Positions 11,641-24,310 of a DNA stretch of 64,000 nt are shown here, in pieces (within the stretch, counting starts at the first letter, position 1; every line of letters begins with the position of its first letter). The stretch is taken from contig OX419755.1 in assembly GCA_948567375.1 (NCBI GenBank), positions 10,793,001 through 10,857,000 on the forward strand, written 5' to 3'. The stretch comes from Lunularia cruciata (Eukaryota > Streptophyta > Marchantiopsida > Lunulariales > Lunulariaceae). Both the position numbers and the translations under genes were made by a program. The notes under the pieces are model-generated. The model made no database searches. It saw only the letters and a list, made by a program, of their open reading frames with translations, and was not told the DNA's origin.

Positions 11641-13152
11641 TTTTGGCCCATTCTCCAATTTGTCCCATAGGGAGAATCCCATAGTTGGAGTCGTGCATTA
11701 GTTCACTTGTACCTAAAATCATGTAATCCACATCTTGCAACACCAACTTTCTGTAGCCTATAATGCACATTCTCCTATTTTGCCCAAATGACATGGTTTA
11801 TGACTTCTTTGCAGATGCAAAATGCTTCTTTAGAGCACTCATTTTCCTCTTGACTATATTCTCTTGTGTAGCCAATTCTATCTCCACCGGCACAAAGAAT
11901 CCAATTTCAACAAATTTGGCATCAACATCTTTGTACTCGGTTATTAAGATTGGTCCTTTAGGTTGTTTGTCAAAATAACTTGGAAGATAAAATGAATAGG
12001 GAATCTCTTCCTCTCCTCTTGGTTAGAAGATTGGTTCCCATGTAAAATTGAATGGAAAATGAAGTAAGGTATGTAATACCTCCTTCCTTCTCAAAATATC
12101 AATGCAAGGTCCTAGCTTGTCTATTGAACATGTCAACCCAATTGACTAGCTTGCTTGAGTACATATAATTGAAGAAAATAGCCTGACTATTGGTTAGGTA
12201 GGTAGTTTGTTTGGGTTTTGAAGGTTTTCATAATTGCTTCTACTATGGCTCTCCTTGGAGGGTCTTTGTAACAAGCTACTCTCCATTCATTGTTCTTCTA
12301 CTTCTTATCATTGAAAGTAGCCTTGATCTCAACATATAGCTCCTTGTATGCAAATTTGGTGTTAAGAGTCAGCACTCTTGAAACTCATGCATTTGGACCG
12401 AGTCTCATTTGCCAATATAAAGATGTTGATGCCAAATTTGTTGAGATTGTACTCTTTGTACAAGCTCCTTTGTCCAATTAATAGCATTCCTCCTCATACC
12501 CCATGGTGTCTTCTCTTTCTTTCCCCTCATCTTGTGTATGATGGCAAAGTCACTCAATTCCCAATTCCATAACAAGAACCCCAAATGTTTGCTCTGGACC
12601 AATCCAATCCTTTAGTATATCACCCATGTCTTCACAGCATGGGTACTCATGATGACCTCTAAGACCTTTCTATAAGCTCTAGATGCAAAACCATGGTTTT
12701 TGGCAGATAGGAAGAAGGTGAAGCGCTTAAAGACAAGGCACTCGGGCTTGTAAGCACTCTTGATTGTCCTACATCCTTCAGAGTGCTGCTTTTCGTATCA
12801 TATATGACACAACTACAAGTTCCACCTCAGTTAGGGGAATTGCTCTTGTAACTACTTACTTCATTGTCTTTCTCTAGCACTTAAGCATGATTTGATAATA
12901 AAAAAAGTATTGAAAAAATAGGAGCAACACATATCACATGTGCTTCTTCAGCTTTCAAGCTCACTGTAGTTGACCTAGGAGATTAATCCTATCGTTTGAA
13001 TCTAGCATCCCATGAGCGAGGAGATAGATTGGAGAGACAAATTTCCCGTTACATAAAATCCAATAAAGTAGAATGTGGTTTCTTATCATTTCAATCACCT
13101 CCACCTGAATCATGTGCTTCAAGTATAATAATCTGATTTCGCAAGCAACCAT
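11641..13152 (-). pseudogene. Repeat-encoded protein, N-terminal part, copy F (minus)
   Basis: Read on the minus strand, this is the N-terminal half of the coiled-coil repeat protein. At 12602-12405 it holds QSKHLGFLLWNWELSDFAII followed by HKMRGKKEK, a block repeated nearly word for word at 18.84-18.93 kb (plus) and 33.27-33.42 kb (minus). Downstream, at about 12250-12200, comes RRAIVEAIMKTFKTQ, then a short stretch with a YIPYF-type motif near 12070. The segment at 13152-12961 (EMIRNHILLYWILCNGK) may be the true N-terminus, but I have no second copy to confirm it. No function is known. Confidence 0.6.
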
Positions 13153-14551
13153 GAATGAATTCCAGCATTATACATATATCGAGATCTGTATGACTTTTAG
13201 AATTTATGTGCTGTTTCTACATGTTAATATTTGGGAAGTTTTGACCGGTGCCCTACTACTACCCTGCCGGTGATTTTGTCCTTACTATTAAGGTCCGTGA
13301 TTTAATTAGCAGCGAAAGCAGCAGTATCACTCGTCGAGAGAATCACTGGTTAGTTTCACTGTCATGATCACAGGATGTCGAAATTGTGTCCAAGGTCAAA
13401 TATCGATGGCATATTCCGATAGTGGCAAAGATGTACCAATCGACCATTTTGAGTTGCCTGTAGGACATATACCGCACATGTTTTCTACCAGATTGTTGTA
13501 ATGTACATTCTTGGGCGTACCATATAAAAAATGTTTCTCCTGCGAGTTGATGACTATATATAACAGCAAGATTTCATACCCGAAATGTTGTGTAGAGGAA
13601 TCGAAAATCTCCTCACTAAGTAGCTAAACTACAGTAGCGTTGAAGGGATTTTACGATTGACGTTCTTCTTGTCTAGCAAGCTGGTCATCGACCGGCTTGC
13701 TGGAAGTAACAACCAAATAACAAGCTGGAAAATCTCCTTTTACCAGGTGGTTCGAACTTCATGACATTTCTCCTCACCGATAAACTACCATATTAAGATA
13801 CTTCTTTGCCTCTCATGTTTTGGATAACAGAATTTCAGATTCAAATCCGACAGTTGTAACAAATCAAATTTCATTATCATAATAGTTTTGACGTCTTATC
13901 TTTGAAATATTCAGATTTATGATACATGTGCCCCAAAACAATCGGAGCATTTATAGAATATACCGTAGTAGCTGATCATGATAACTTTCATTGACATGAT
14001 CATTACTCCACGAACGAATGCTCTTGATTCCATCTCATTGTCATATGATTCTGGCAACATACAAATCGACAAGCTTTAGTTGTTTGAATCATCCACTGTC
14101 TAAACTTCAGTTTTTGAAGCATCTGCAAATCTGCATCTGGTAAACTTTTGGATCTAAGGAAAGATCATGAAAGTATCTGATTTGAATTCTTTGCAGAATC
14201 TCATCTCAGAACTATCATTCTTGAGGTGATTCTTATTATCCCTTTGCACGAACACCTAAGCAGAATCTAGGCACTATATCCAATTTTCCTTGCTGGTTAA
14301 TCTCTGCATACATATATAACAAATATTTTCGATTGATCGACCACGAGCGCTCTATATATTCCAACTGTAGATCTGCACTGATTACAGCACCAGTAGTTAT
14401 AGCTGGATTAACAGCAAGGTTCAAGCCTCAAATGATTGGATATGTATGTAAAATAAACCACGAAATTGTATCTAAATGTCTTGGACCTTGGCACGCTTCT
14501 ACACGTTGTCTGTGCAACTAAATGTATTACTTATAAAATCCGTCTCATCGG
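13153..14551. other. Low-repeat region upstream of the peroxidase gene
   Basis: No ORF is supported here, and I cannot match this stretch to any other part of the window, unlike almost everything around it. It is the likely promoter and upstream region of the peroxidase. TTGAC cores (W-box-like, e.g. near 13240 and 13890) are present but are too common to carry weight. Confidence 0.5.
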
Positions 14552-14559
14552 TATATAAA
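14552..14559 (+). promoter_or_regulatory. Probable TATA box of the peroxidase gene
   Basis: TATATAAA in the context GGTATATAAACCCC, 270 bp before the ATG. Transcription would start near 14585, giving a 5' UTR of about 240 nt if unspliced. Assigned from sequence alone. Confidence 0.6.
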
Positions 14560-14821
14560 CCCCTTACATCGTCTTCTCATGCATTCAAACACGCAGCAGT
14601 TCTCCTGCACTCTGGATCCTATCAGTTCCACTTTCAGGACCTGATCGGTGACAGAGTTTTTTTTCTCCTCATTTTTTCCTGATTAGAATATTATAATTCT
14701 GTTCTTTATCCGAGCGTCAATTTGCTGCAACTTGATTCACCTGTTCATCTTCTCTTTCCTTTCTTGTTGAGTTGTACATACATCTAGTTTGTCATAAGTA
14801 AAAATCCAGCGACCCGTAGAG

Positions 14822-16435
<1,614 letters not shown>

Positions 16436-16556
16436 TTGAATTATAGTAGCTCTATGGGATAGCTTAAACAGGTAGTTGATTATTAGGGGTCAAGCCTCTC
16501 TAAATTGATGACGAGTTCGATTGATTTTTCAAACTGATTTATGATATAAAAGAAAC

Positions 16557-16576
16557 AATAAAACACACTCAATAAA
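16557..16576 (+). terminator. Candidate polyadenylation signals
   Basis: Two AATAAA hexamers (16557-16562 and 16571-16576) lie 120-140 nt after the peroxidase stop codon, a usual distance for a plant 3' UTR. Confidence 0.5.
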
Positions 16577-17339
16577 AACTCCCACAGGTTATCGTGTGTG
16601 AATCTTTTACTCATGCTGCTCTTATCGAGTGCTACTTCATTGAAGTTTGTTGGATGCATGATTACGACTGTCTATCTAAGGCCTCCAGTGTGACAAAGTA
16701 CAAGATCGGTACCAGATGGGTACCGGATGAGTACGTGGAGACAGCATATTGGGCAAAATTGACTTATGAAAGTCTCCATTTAAAAAGACTCTGCTGGCTC
16801 TTTTTGCGCATAAGAAACTGTTAGAAGTATTGACTACACCAACAATGTTTTACTTTGCTAGAGAAGTACAGACACAGCTTAGTGTTGTGAACAAGAACTT
16901 GGATGTGTACATTCCTTGCTAAATATGTAACTGCTGATCAATACAACCACGCATTATTCTTACTTTCAAAGCTTCTGTTCAAAATTCATCACGATCTACC
17001 GATTTCCATACCTCTTCATACCATCACATTGATGCTCTTATCTTCATTCACATATTAAGTGGGTCCCTTCGAACTTGACCAATACTGACAGCTTTTCAAC
17101 TTCCATCTCTCCCCTCAGCATGGACCTGGACTGGGCACGGTTATTATTAGGAAGAGGGTTGAATGGAGATGAAGATAGACGAGGTAGTACTATGAGCTAA
17201 ATATGAACTAGAGAATTACAACCTTTATAGCTAAGCATTGCACTGAAACCTGAAACCAAATATCTCGAGAGTGACAGGTGCCGCTCTAGACAGAAGATAG
17301 TAAATCTTTTAATACTACTACTTACTGTCTGTGGTTACT
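16577..17339. other. Intergenic sequence downstream of peroxidase
   Basis: I see no gene or repeat that I can identify. The 76-aa frame at 16594-16824 has no motif and no second copy in the window. Confidence 0.4.
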
Positions 17340-17980
17340 TAGTTTATGATAAAAGTATAATGTCTGTCACTAGCTAAACGCTTTGTCATGATACTTGCAA
17401 CCATGATCAAATTGAGAATATAGACACTGACTATTTCTACACTATCTGGTAAATTTTGGATGAAATGATATCTAAAATCTACATATTTAGATAATTCAAT
17501 GATTACTTTGATTGGCTTTTGCACGCTGGTTGTCACAATATAGTGGAGTGGGTCCTATATCAAACTTCAGCTCACTTAGTAAGCTTTTTATCCAGATAGC
17601 TTCAGTACTAGCTTTGGATTAAGCCATATTCTGCTTCTGCAGTGGGCAGAGCCACATATTTTTGCTTCTTGAATGTCCAATTGACAATTCCGCTAAATAA
17701 TCAAAATAAAATTTCAAAGTAGATCTTCAGGTGTCTAGGCATTCAGCTCAATCTACATTAGAAAACCCATGTATCTCATGTGTGTCTCCTGTTCTAGTGC
17801 ATTTGAGTCCAATGTCCCACCTACCTTGTAAGCAGCCACCTTTTCACCGCTTTCTATTGAATGATTCTTGGATTGGACATAAATTGAGAGACTGAGCTCA
17901 AAGCATAGGATATGTCCGACCTGATATATATTGTGGTGCACACATTTTCTCAAATTCCTTATTTTTTTTATCAAATCATG
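17340..17980 (-). pseudogene. Ty1/copia RNase H / pol C-terminus remnant
   Basis: Minus-strand relic of the last part of a copia polyprotein. Across frameshifts it shows KKQKYVALPTAEAEYG, then TEAIWIKSLLSELKF, PTPLYCDNQ, KYVDFRYHFIQNL and IMTKRLASDRHY. These correspond to the RNase H region (SSTEAEY, EAIWL, CDNQSAI, KHIDIRYHF, DIFTK) at the end of copia pol. There are several stops, and no LTR could be assigned. This is the only copia trace I can see in the window. Confidence 0.8.
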
Positions 17981-18723
17981 CCTAAGTTTGTAGGAGATGC
18001 AATTAAGTTAGTGCTAACTAGGGGAATTCTCCAATAAGGGTGGCACTCGTAGTTGTATTATAAGAGTGCAAAAGGCGTGATACTCTGGAGTGATGGAGAA
18101 TGATGATGAGTGCCCACGTATGTTTAGGGAGAAGTGCTTTCAGGCCTGAGTATACAAGACTTGATGACATTCATACTTAAGAGCTGCACCGCAATTTGAA
18201 TGCACTGCAAGATAAGCCACAAATTTCTACCAAGGACTGTTATATTCAAGATAATTATCCACACTCAGCAGGTGGTTTTAGCATGTGGGAGAGTGAGTGG
18301 CCAGGAATCTTTCACATGTGGCAAGGAGACATCTAGCCAAAGACTTCATCTTGGCATTTTTCATATGTAAAGGACAAGTGCTCACTTGCTCCACACCCAA
18401 AGAATGACCAAAAATCTGGACTATAAATTGAGGAGCTCATCATTGAGCTGCGCTTTTCAGAGAATAGTAACGCATTTGGAGCTGATCAATTAGGAACCCT
18501 TTTTCAATTCATCCAAAGCTGATCCAAAGCCTTCATTGTTTTGAGTTGAGTTGCACTCGGAGTGATATTTGGCACTTAGAGAAGTTCAGCCTTAGCACTT
18601 GCTCTCCTCCCATCCAGATAGGAATCATAGTAATTTACCACATAAGCTATAAGTATAAGTCTATTTCATCAGGCTGTTAAGTATGAATGCCAGCAAGTCC
18701 TGTATACTCAGGCTTGTAAGCAC
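17981..18723 (+). other. Possible LTR or leader (unproven)
   Basis: Non-coding. A TATA-like CTATAAATTGAGGAGC at 18420-18435 precedes the start of a coiled-coil repeat copy, which would fit an LTR/leader in forward orientation. I found no second copy in the window to confirm boundaries. Confidence 0.3.
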
Positions 18724-20795
18724 TTGTCCCTATACAAAAATCCAAAAGGCCATTCTTTGGTCCCTTGCTATGAAAAAATGGGCCATATACCATATGGCCC
18801 ACTTTTGTTATATGGTCCCAAGGAACCATATAACAAAGTAATCCAAAGCAAACACTTGGGGTTCCTGCTTTGGAAATGGGAGGTAAGCAATTTCACCATC
18901 ATTCACAAGATGAAGGGAAAGAGAGAGAGAATTTCAAGGGGATTGAGAGGAAATCCCTACACTTGAACTAGGAACATTGGCGGGTGGTACTCAGTCCGGA
19001 TTAAGAGGTTGCACAAACAATGACCTTAGATACCAAATTCATTGATAAGGAATTGACTAAGAAAATAAGGCCATATTCAATGACAAGAGGTCAGAGAAAA
19101 ATGTGTGGAGAGAGTCTAAATACAAATACCCAACAAGAAGAGCCATAGTAGAGGCAGTAATGAAATTATTTAAGCCCCAACAAATGACCTACTTAACCAA
19201 CAATCATGTAGTTCTCTTTGAACACATGTACTCAGGCGAGCCAGTTGATTAGGCCGATAATGTCCTATCAACAAGCTAGGACCCTGCATCAAGACTTTGA
19301 GGAGGACAGAGGTGCTACATACCTTGCTCCATTTCCATTCATTTTTACATGAGGATTAACTTATTGATGGAGGAGGAATGCAAGAGATTCCCAACCTACT
19401 CCATCATGTAGGCTATTTTGAAAATCAGCATAAAGGACAAACATCCATAAAGAAGCATTGTGATGCTAATGCCAAATTTGTAGAGACTGAATGCTTCATA
19501 CCAAAGGATGAGTAGATCACTACTCCCAATATCACAAAGAGAAAGAAGAGCACTCTAAAGAAGCAACCAAAGTCTGAAGAAGTTGTGGTCCAACACCCAA
19601 GTAGTAGACTTATCCTCATTGGAGGGAGAAGCCAAAGATACCAAGGAGGATGACAAAAGAAGAACAAGGGTACTTCATCCTACAAGCATCATCATTGGAA
19701 GAGCAAGGGGAGGAGGAATAGTGGGAAGATGCGCAGTTTTCTCCTAAGCTCAAAGATCAAGAACTAGAGGAACACCATACATGACAAAAAGAGGAGATCC
19801 AAGAAGAGGTTGTACCATAAAATGCACCCCTCCACCCTACTCAAGAAGATCTATACAAGGAACAAGATTGAGCTAAGTACTTGGTGGACAAGGACCTTCA
19901 GCCTAAAGTGCAATATGATACCAAAGTCATGCAATTGGAAGATGATTAAATAACTACCCATGCCACAAAAGAAGAAGTAGATATAGGACAAAAAATGAGG
20001 ACTGAAATTGGAGAAGGTTTGATTCCCTTGGCAGTAGTGCATGTAAAGGAAGGCACTAAACTTTGTCATTCACTTACTAGGTGCAATACTACAATTGATG
20101 GAGATCCTACAAACCCAAAACCAAGCTGAGTGCCCTAACATTGTGGACTACACACACACTCATACAAACATGCACAATTAAGTCTATGTAATGAGGGCTA
20201 AGGATGACCATGTCAATGAAGAGACCAAAAAGGCAAACACCTTGGCGCAAGAGATTCATGAAGCAGAGTGCCATGATGGAAGCAGATTGTGATCATAAGC
20301 AAGAAGAGAATCAAAAATTGCAAGGAGAGCTAAGGGCACTCCAACCCAAGCACAAGTAAAGGCAATTAGACTATGATGGCCAATTGAGCAGTAAAAATGG
20401 AGACCTAGACCGCACTCATAATGAGTTGAAGAATGCACATGACCAAATCAGAGCCTTGGAAATGCACATGCACAAATACCAAAATGAAGTCTCAAAAACA
20501 ATTGGAGCACATGGCCAAGGAGGTGGAGAATGAATCAGCCAAACATCGCAAACATATCCAAATGTAGGAGGTACTAGGAGTGGAGTGGAATACTCAGATC
20601 CAACAGATGAAGGAGGGGAAAAGTGCAAGACACTTTAGGAGTGTTAGCATGCCAAGAATGTCTTCATTGAGAAGCTACAAGAAGAAGGGCAACTACAAGC
20701 ACCGCAAGCAAAATGACATGAGCTCAAGTTGCAAATATAGAGATTGGAGGGGCAAATCAATGAGGAGGAGAGGATGGATCTCCTATCCTTGCAAT
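18724..20795 (+). pseudogene. Repeat-encoded coiled-coil protein, copy C1 (broken)
   Basis: Forward copy with the N-terminal block at 18840-18960 (QSKHLGFLLWKWEVSNFTII, HKMKGKRERI). A second block at about 19135-19230 follows (RRAIVEAVMKLFKPQQMTYL, then HMYSGEPVD), with FYMRINLLMEEE-type sequence near 19345. A lysine/glutamate-rich coiled coil runs from 20200 to 20795 with many stops (KNGDLDRTHNELKNAHDQIR near 20395-20450). Comparison with copies A and B shows that the motif QQMTYLTN aligns with DQTTYVTK, so all copies share one N-terminal domain. At about 20800 the frame jumps into the middle of another copy (C2), which suggests a recombination joint. Confidence 0.6.
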
Positions 20796-22700
20796 TAAAG
20801 GAGCACTTTGCAGCCCAATTTTATTAACGATTGAACTTGCTGAACTCGGAGGAGAAGACAAGGATGGTGTCTCACTTCCATCCAGATCTTTGTCAAGATG
20901 CAGATGAAGATGAGAAAATTTACATGATGGTAATTTGAGAAGAAGATGCTCATCATGATAGAACTATACATGAGAAGAAGATGTCCATTCCCATTCCACA
21001 TTCAAGGTTGATGAAGCAAAGTCAACCTGAGGAGGTGACATCACCGGTTCAGCATAGGAAGACTTGAAAATTGAACTCAAGGCAGGAGATGGCATTAGTG
21101 GACCTGTCTTTGGGAGCAGAGTCAGAAGGTGAGGTAGAGTCCAAGGGTGAGGACTCAAAAGAAGATGAAGAAGATGAGCTCACTTTACAACATGAAGAAT
21201 CAAGTGGTGGAAGTGAAGGCAAGGCCAAAGTTCAGCAATCTGTGAATGAGGTTGTTGAAGAAGAATGGGAGTTCCATGCAGAAATTGATTGCATGGAAGG
21301 AGGAGATGGTCAGTATTTGGAGTTGCCCAAGGAAGATATTCCCAATGGAAGAGAAGAGGAGCCAATGTTTGTGTTCCCATGAGGAGCAAAATCAAAGAGA
21401 AATTTGCAGCTTGCGACTGTAGGGACAAACCAAGTTGTGTAAGAGAAAGAAAGCTTGGAGGAGATTAATTGAATATAAGAAGGTCAAGACTTTGGGTTAA
21501 GGCACGAGTGAAAGAGGGACCTATTGAAGCCAAAGAAAACAATGTGAGAGAAGTTGGTTGAGTAGATTATCTGGTGAAGATCATTTGTCATTTGCTTTTG
21601 TAGTTGCAGAATATGAAGAAGGAAGTTGAGAAAGATCATCCAGCGGTGAAGAATGAGTTGCAAGTAGTGCACTATTTGAGTGAAGAAGTCTTGCAGATGA
21701 AGAAGAGGTTAACCCAAAGAAAGGAAGAAGCCAAAGCACTTTGGGTTGATGTAGTGGTTAGTCACCAATGGTTGAAGGATGCATAGAAGAGTTTTGAGGA
21801 GCATGGCAGTATTATTAATAGCCAAGAAGAAGCATTGAGGGGGCAGAACATGGCATTGGAGAGATTGATGGCCAAATTCAAGGATGCACATTTGGAAGAA
21901 ATTCATTCCAAACCAATTGTGGTTGTAATGGAGCAAGAGTTGGAGGGTTTAAGGCTGAGTGCTCAAGAGAAGGATCCAGCCTAGCACCGTGAGTTGGCCA
22001 GTCAATATCAAGAAGAAGAGTGTTTGCATGGATTGGTGAAGAATGCAGAAGCTCAGCTTGTTCATTTACAAAGAAGAGAAGGAAGCTTTGAAGTCAGAGT
22101 TTGAGGAAGAATTGTAGACGTACAAAACTGAGTTGGAAGCAAAGGGAGATCGGGAGAAGAAAATTCCAAAGAAGGCTTTAGAGTTAGTGGAAGAAGTTGT
22201 CAAGAGAATAAAGGTGATGTTAAGTACAAAAGAAAAAGTGGAGTTGGAAGAAGTGAGACTACATAATTTGAGATTATTAGTGCAGGAGACAAGGAAGAGG
22301 AAGGCAAAGGACATAGATATGAAAACTTTGTTTCTTTGTCTAAGAGATCAAGTAGATAGGAAGATGTTAGAAGTAGGATATAATGTGAGTCTCATATTAG
22401 ATCTTGTTAGATCATAATTAGATGCACTTCATAGTGATTTGAAGGTAGAGACTAAAGGCAAAGTAGTTGATGTAGGAGTGTAGGTGTCTTTTGGTGAGTT
22501 ACCTGATATGTTTGAAGAAGTCAAAGTAGAGTAGAAGAAAGAAAGTAGCATAGTAATGAATTCAATTGTAGTTCAGATTGAAGTTATGACAATAGAAGAA
22601 GTTGTAGATAAACCCAAAGTGTAGGAGAAGATTGGAGTTGCATCAAGTGTAGAAGCCAAAGTAGAAGTAGACATTGGGTTGGAGTAGTAATAGATTTGAG
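20796..22700 (+). pseudogene. Repeat-encoded coiled-coil protein, copy C2 (broken)
   Basis: It starts inside the conserved globular segment (EHFAAQFY, then KTRMVSHFHPDLCQDADEDE at 20850-20910). The acidic region at 21071-21382 follows (EFHAEIDCMEGGD). Next come coiled-coil segments at 21604-22080 (KNELQVVHYLSEEVLQMKKR, then SFEEHGSIINSQEEALRGQN after a stop). The conserved C-terminal block is at 22133-22417 (RLHNLRLLVQETRKRKAKD, CLRDQVDRKMLEVGYNVSL). This is the most complete acidic-plus-coiled-coil copy, but it still has several stops. It runs straight into an LTR. No enzyme motif is present, and its role is unknown. Confidence 0.7.
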
Positions 22701-22725
22701 ATTCAAAGATGCAGATATGAAGAAG

Positions 22726-23416
22726 TGGAATGACATTTTGGATCTATAGGTTGGTAAAGTAACAATTGAAATGGTATTTAGTTAGATAATTGTTAAGTGC
22801 TCTGCCTATTTAAAGGAAGCATTCACAATGAAGCTTTTTATTCAATAGTGAAATTTCAAAGTTGAGTAAAGCCAAGTATTGTAACTAAGTGCTCATCATT
22901 TCAACTTAATTCTAAGTATCAATCTTGAGTCTGTGGTTGTGTATGTGTTTGAAAGAATTTTGAATTGTAGTTGGAGTGTGATTTCCATTCTACAACTTTG
23001 ATTTCTATTTTGTGTGTTTGATCTTGAGTGAATGCAAGCAAGGCAATGCCTTGACAAATCTGTGAGGAATTGTAGTTTTGATATTATTCTACATTTGTGA
23101 TCACAATATTGGATTGATGTGAAGCAATTTTGATTGAGGAAGTTGTGCCTTTAGTGGAGGGGTGGAACAAAATTCTAAGGTGAAGTCATTTCATGGTGAA
23201 GTAGACTTCTTTGAGAGAACTGAATCATCACAATCAAGATTGGTTTGGAAAGAAATTGATGAATTGTGATTATAGGTATGGATAATTTATGATGAAATTG
23301 TGATCCAGTGCTTGTTACTATTTTCTAGGTGAGATTTCTATCCAAGGCAAGTATTTTTGTGAGAACAAATGATTACTTACTGATTACCACAAAAGTGATA
23401 CTTCTTGGGTTGTCAC
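22726..23416 (+). mobile_element. LTR of the coiled-coil ORF element, copy C
   Basis: Same repeat as 3896-4654, with a TATTTAAA box at 22807-22814 and the end TTGGGTTGTCACA. Unlike copy A, it is followed at once by TTTTGTTGTTGTTGCCAAGG. This resembles the Athila/Tat-type primer-binding site (TTTGGCGCCGTTGCCGGGGA in known elements), and a gag relic follows. It therefore looks like a 5' LTR even though a coiled-coil ORF sits directly upstream. Confidence 0.65.
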
Positions 23417-24310
23417 ATGAGTTTTGTTGTTGTTGCCAAGGATACAAATCTTGGAAGTGGAAGAATACAAAGCCAAATCCTAAGCTACTTGTCCAATAGA
23501 TATGAATGTCTGCATCAAGAGAAAAACATGAAGAGAGTGCTCATAGACAAATTTTGCATTGTGAAGAACAAGTAAATCAAAATATCCAATTCACTAGTGA
23601 AGAATCTGAGGAGGCATTGGATCTATAACTTCTTCAAAAAGTTCAAGAAGCCTTGAGACAACTTGAGAAAAATGAAATGAGAATTTGGGTGGCAAGGCTA
23701 CTTTACATCCCCTCATCCCAAGAATGAGAAAGATTCAAGTGGGCAGATATATTTGTTGTGACACAACGCACTGACTTCCTCCAAAGCTGTCAAGGGAGCC
23801 AATTATATAAAAGAATTTATTCTTGAGAAGACAGTAGAATTTTGACAAAAGAAGAGTCTCAATACATCTTACATGCAATTCCTTGAATAGTTTGAAGGAA
23901 TCTTAAAGAAAAATTTGATGATATTGATCCTCTTCCTCCACCTCAGGTTGCAGTCAACATACCTCAAAAGAAGAACTAGTCGACAAAGACCCATTGTCAA
24001 ATTTGGTACCTTGGAACCCCTGGGCTGAACCTGACGTACACTCAGCAACCAGAACCTTGGGCCAAACCAGTTGGGCAATACCACAACCTACTCATCAAAC
24101 TTACAATATGACTTTGTTACCCGTCACCAAACAAGCATACTAGAAGTATAAGGGGAGGGAATGTGATGAAGATCCTGATGAGTTCATCAAGGAGTTTGAA
24201 GTGATCTCCTTTGCCAACAAGGAGCATGATACTACTAATCGGCTGTGGATTTTCTCAAGTCTACTCTACAAGAAAGCAAGGAGCTAGTACACCCATGTAA
24301 CCCATTTGGT
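23417..24310 (+). pseudogene. Retrotransposon gag remnant
   Basis: Decayed gag behind the LTR at 22726-23416. The readable part at 24150-24290 gives DEDPDEFIKEFEVISFANKE and then NRLWIFSSLLYKKARS, a typical plant gypsy capsid stretch. Upstream, 23640-24000 holds fragments with many stops. It is cut at about 24310 by the start of a purine-rich element. Confidence 0.65.
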
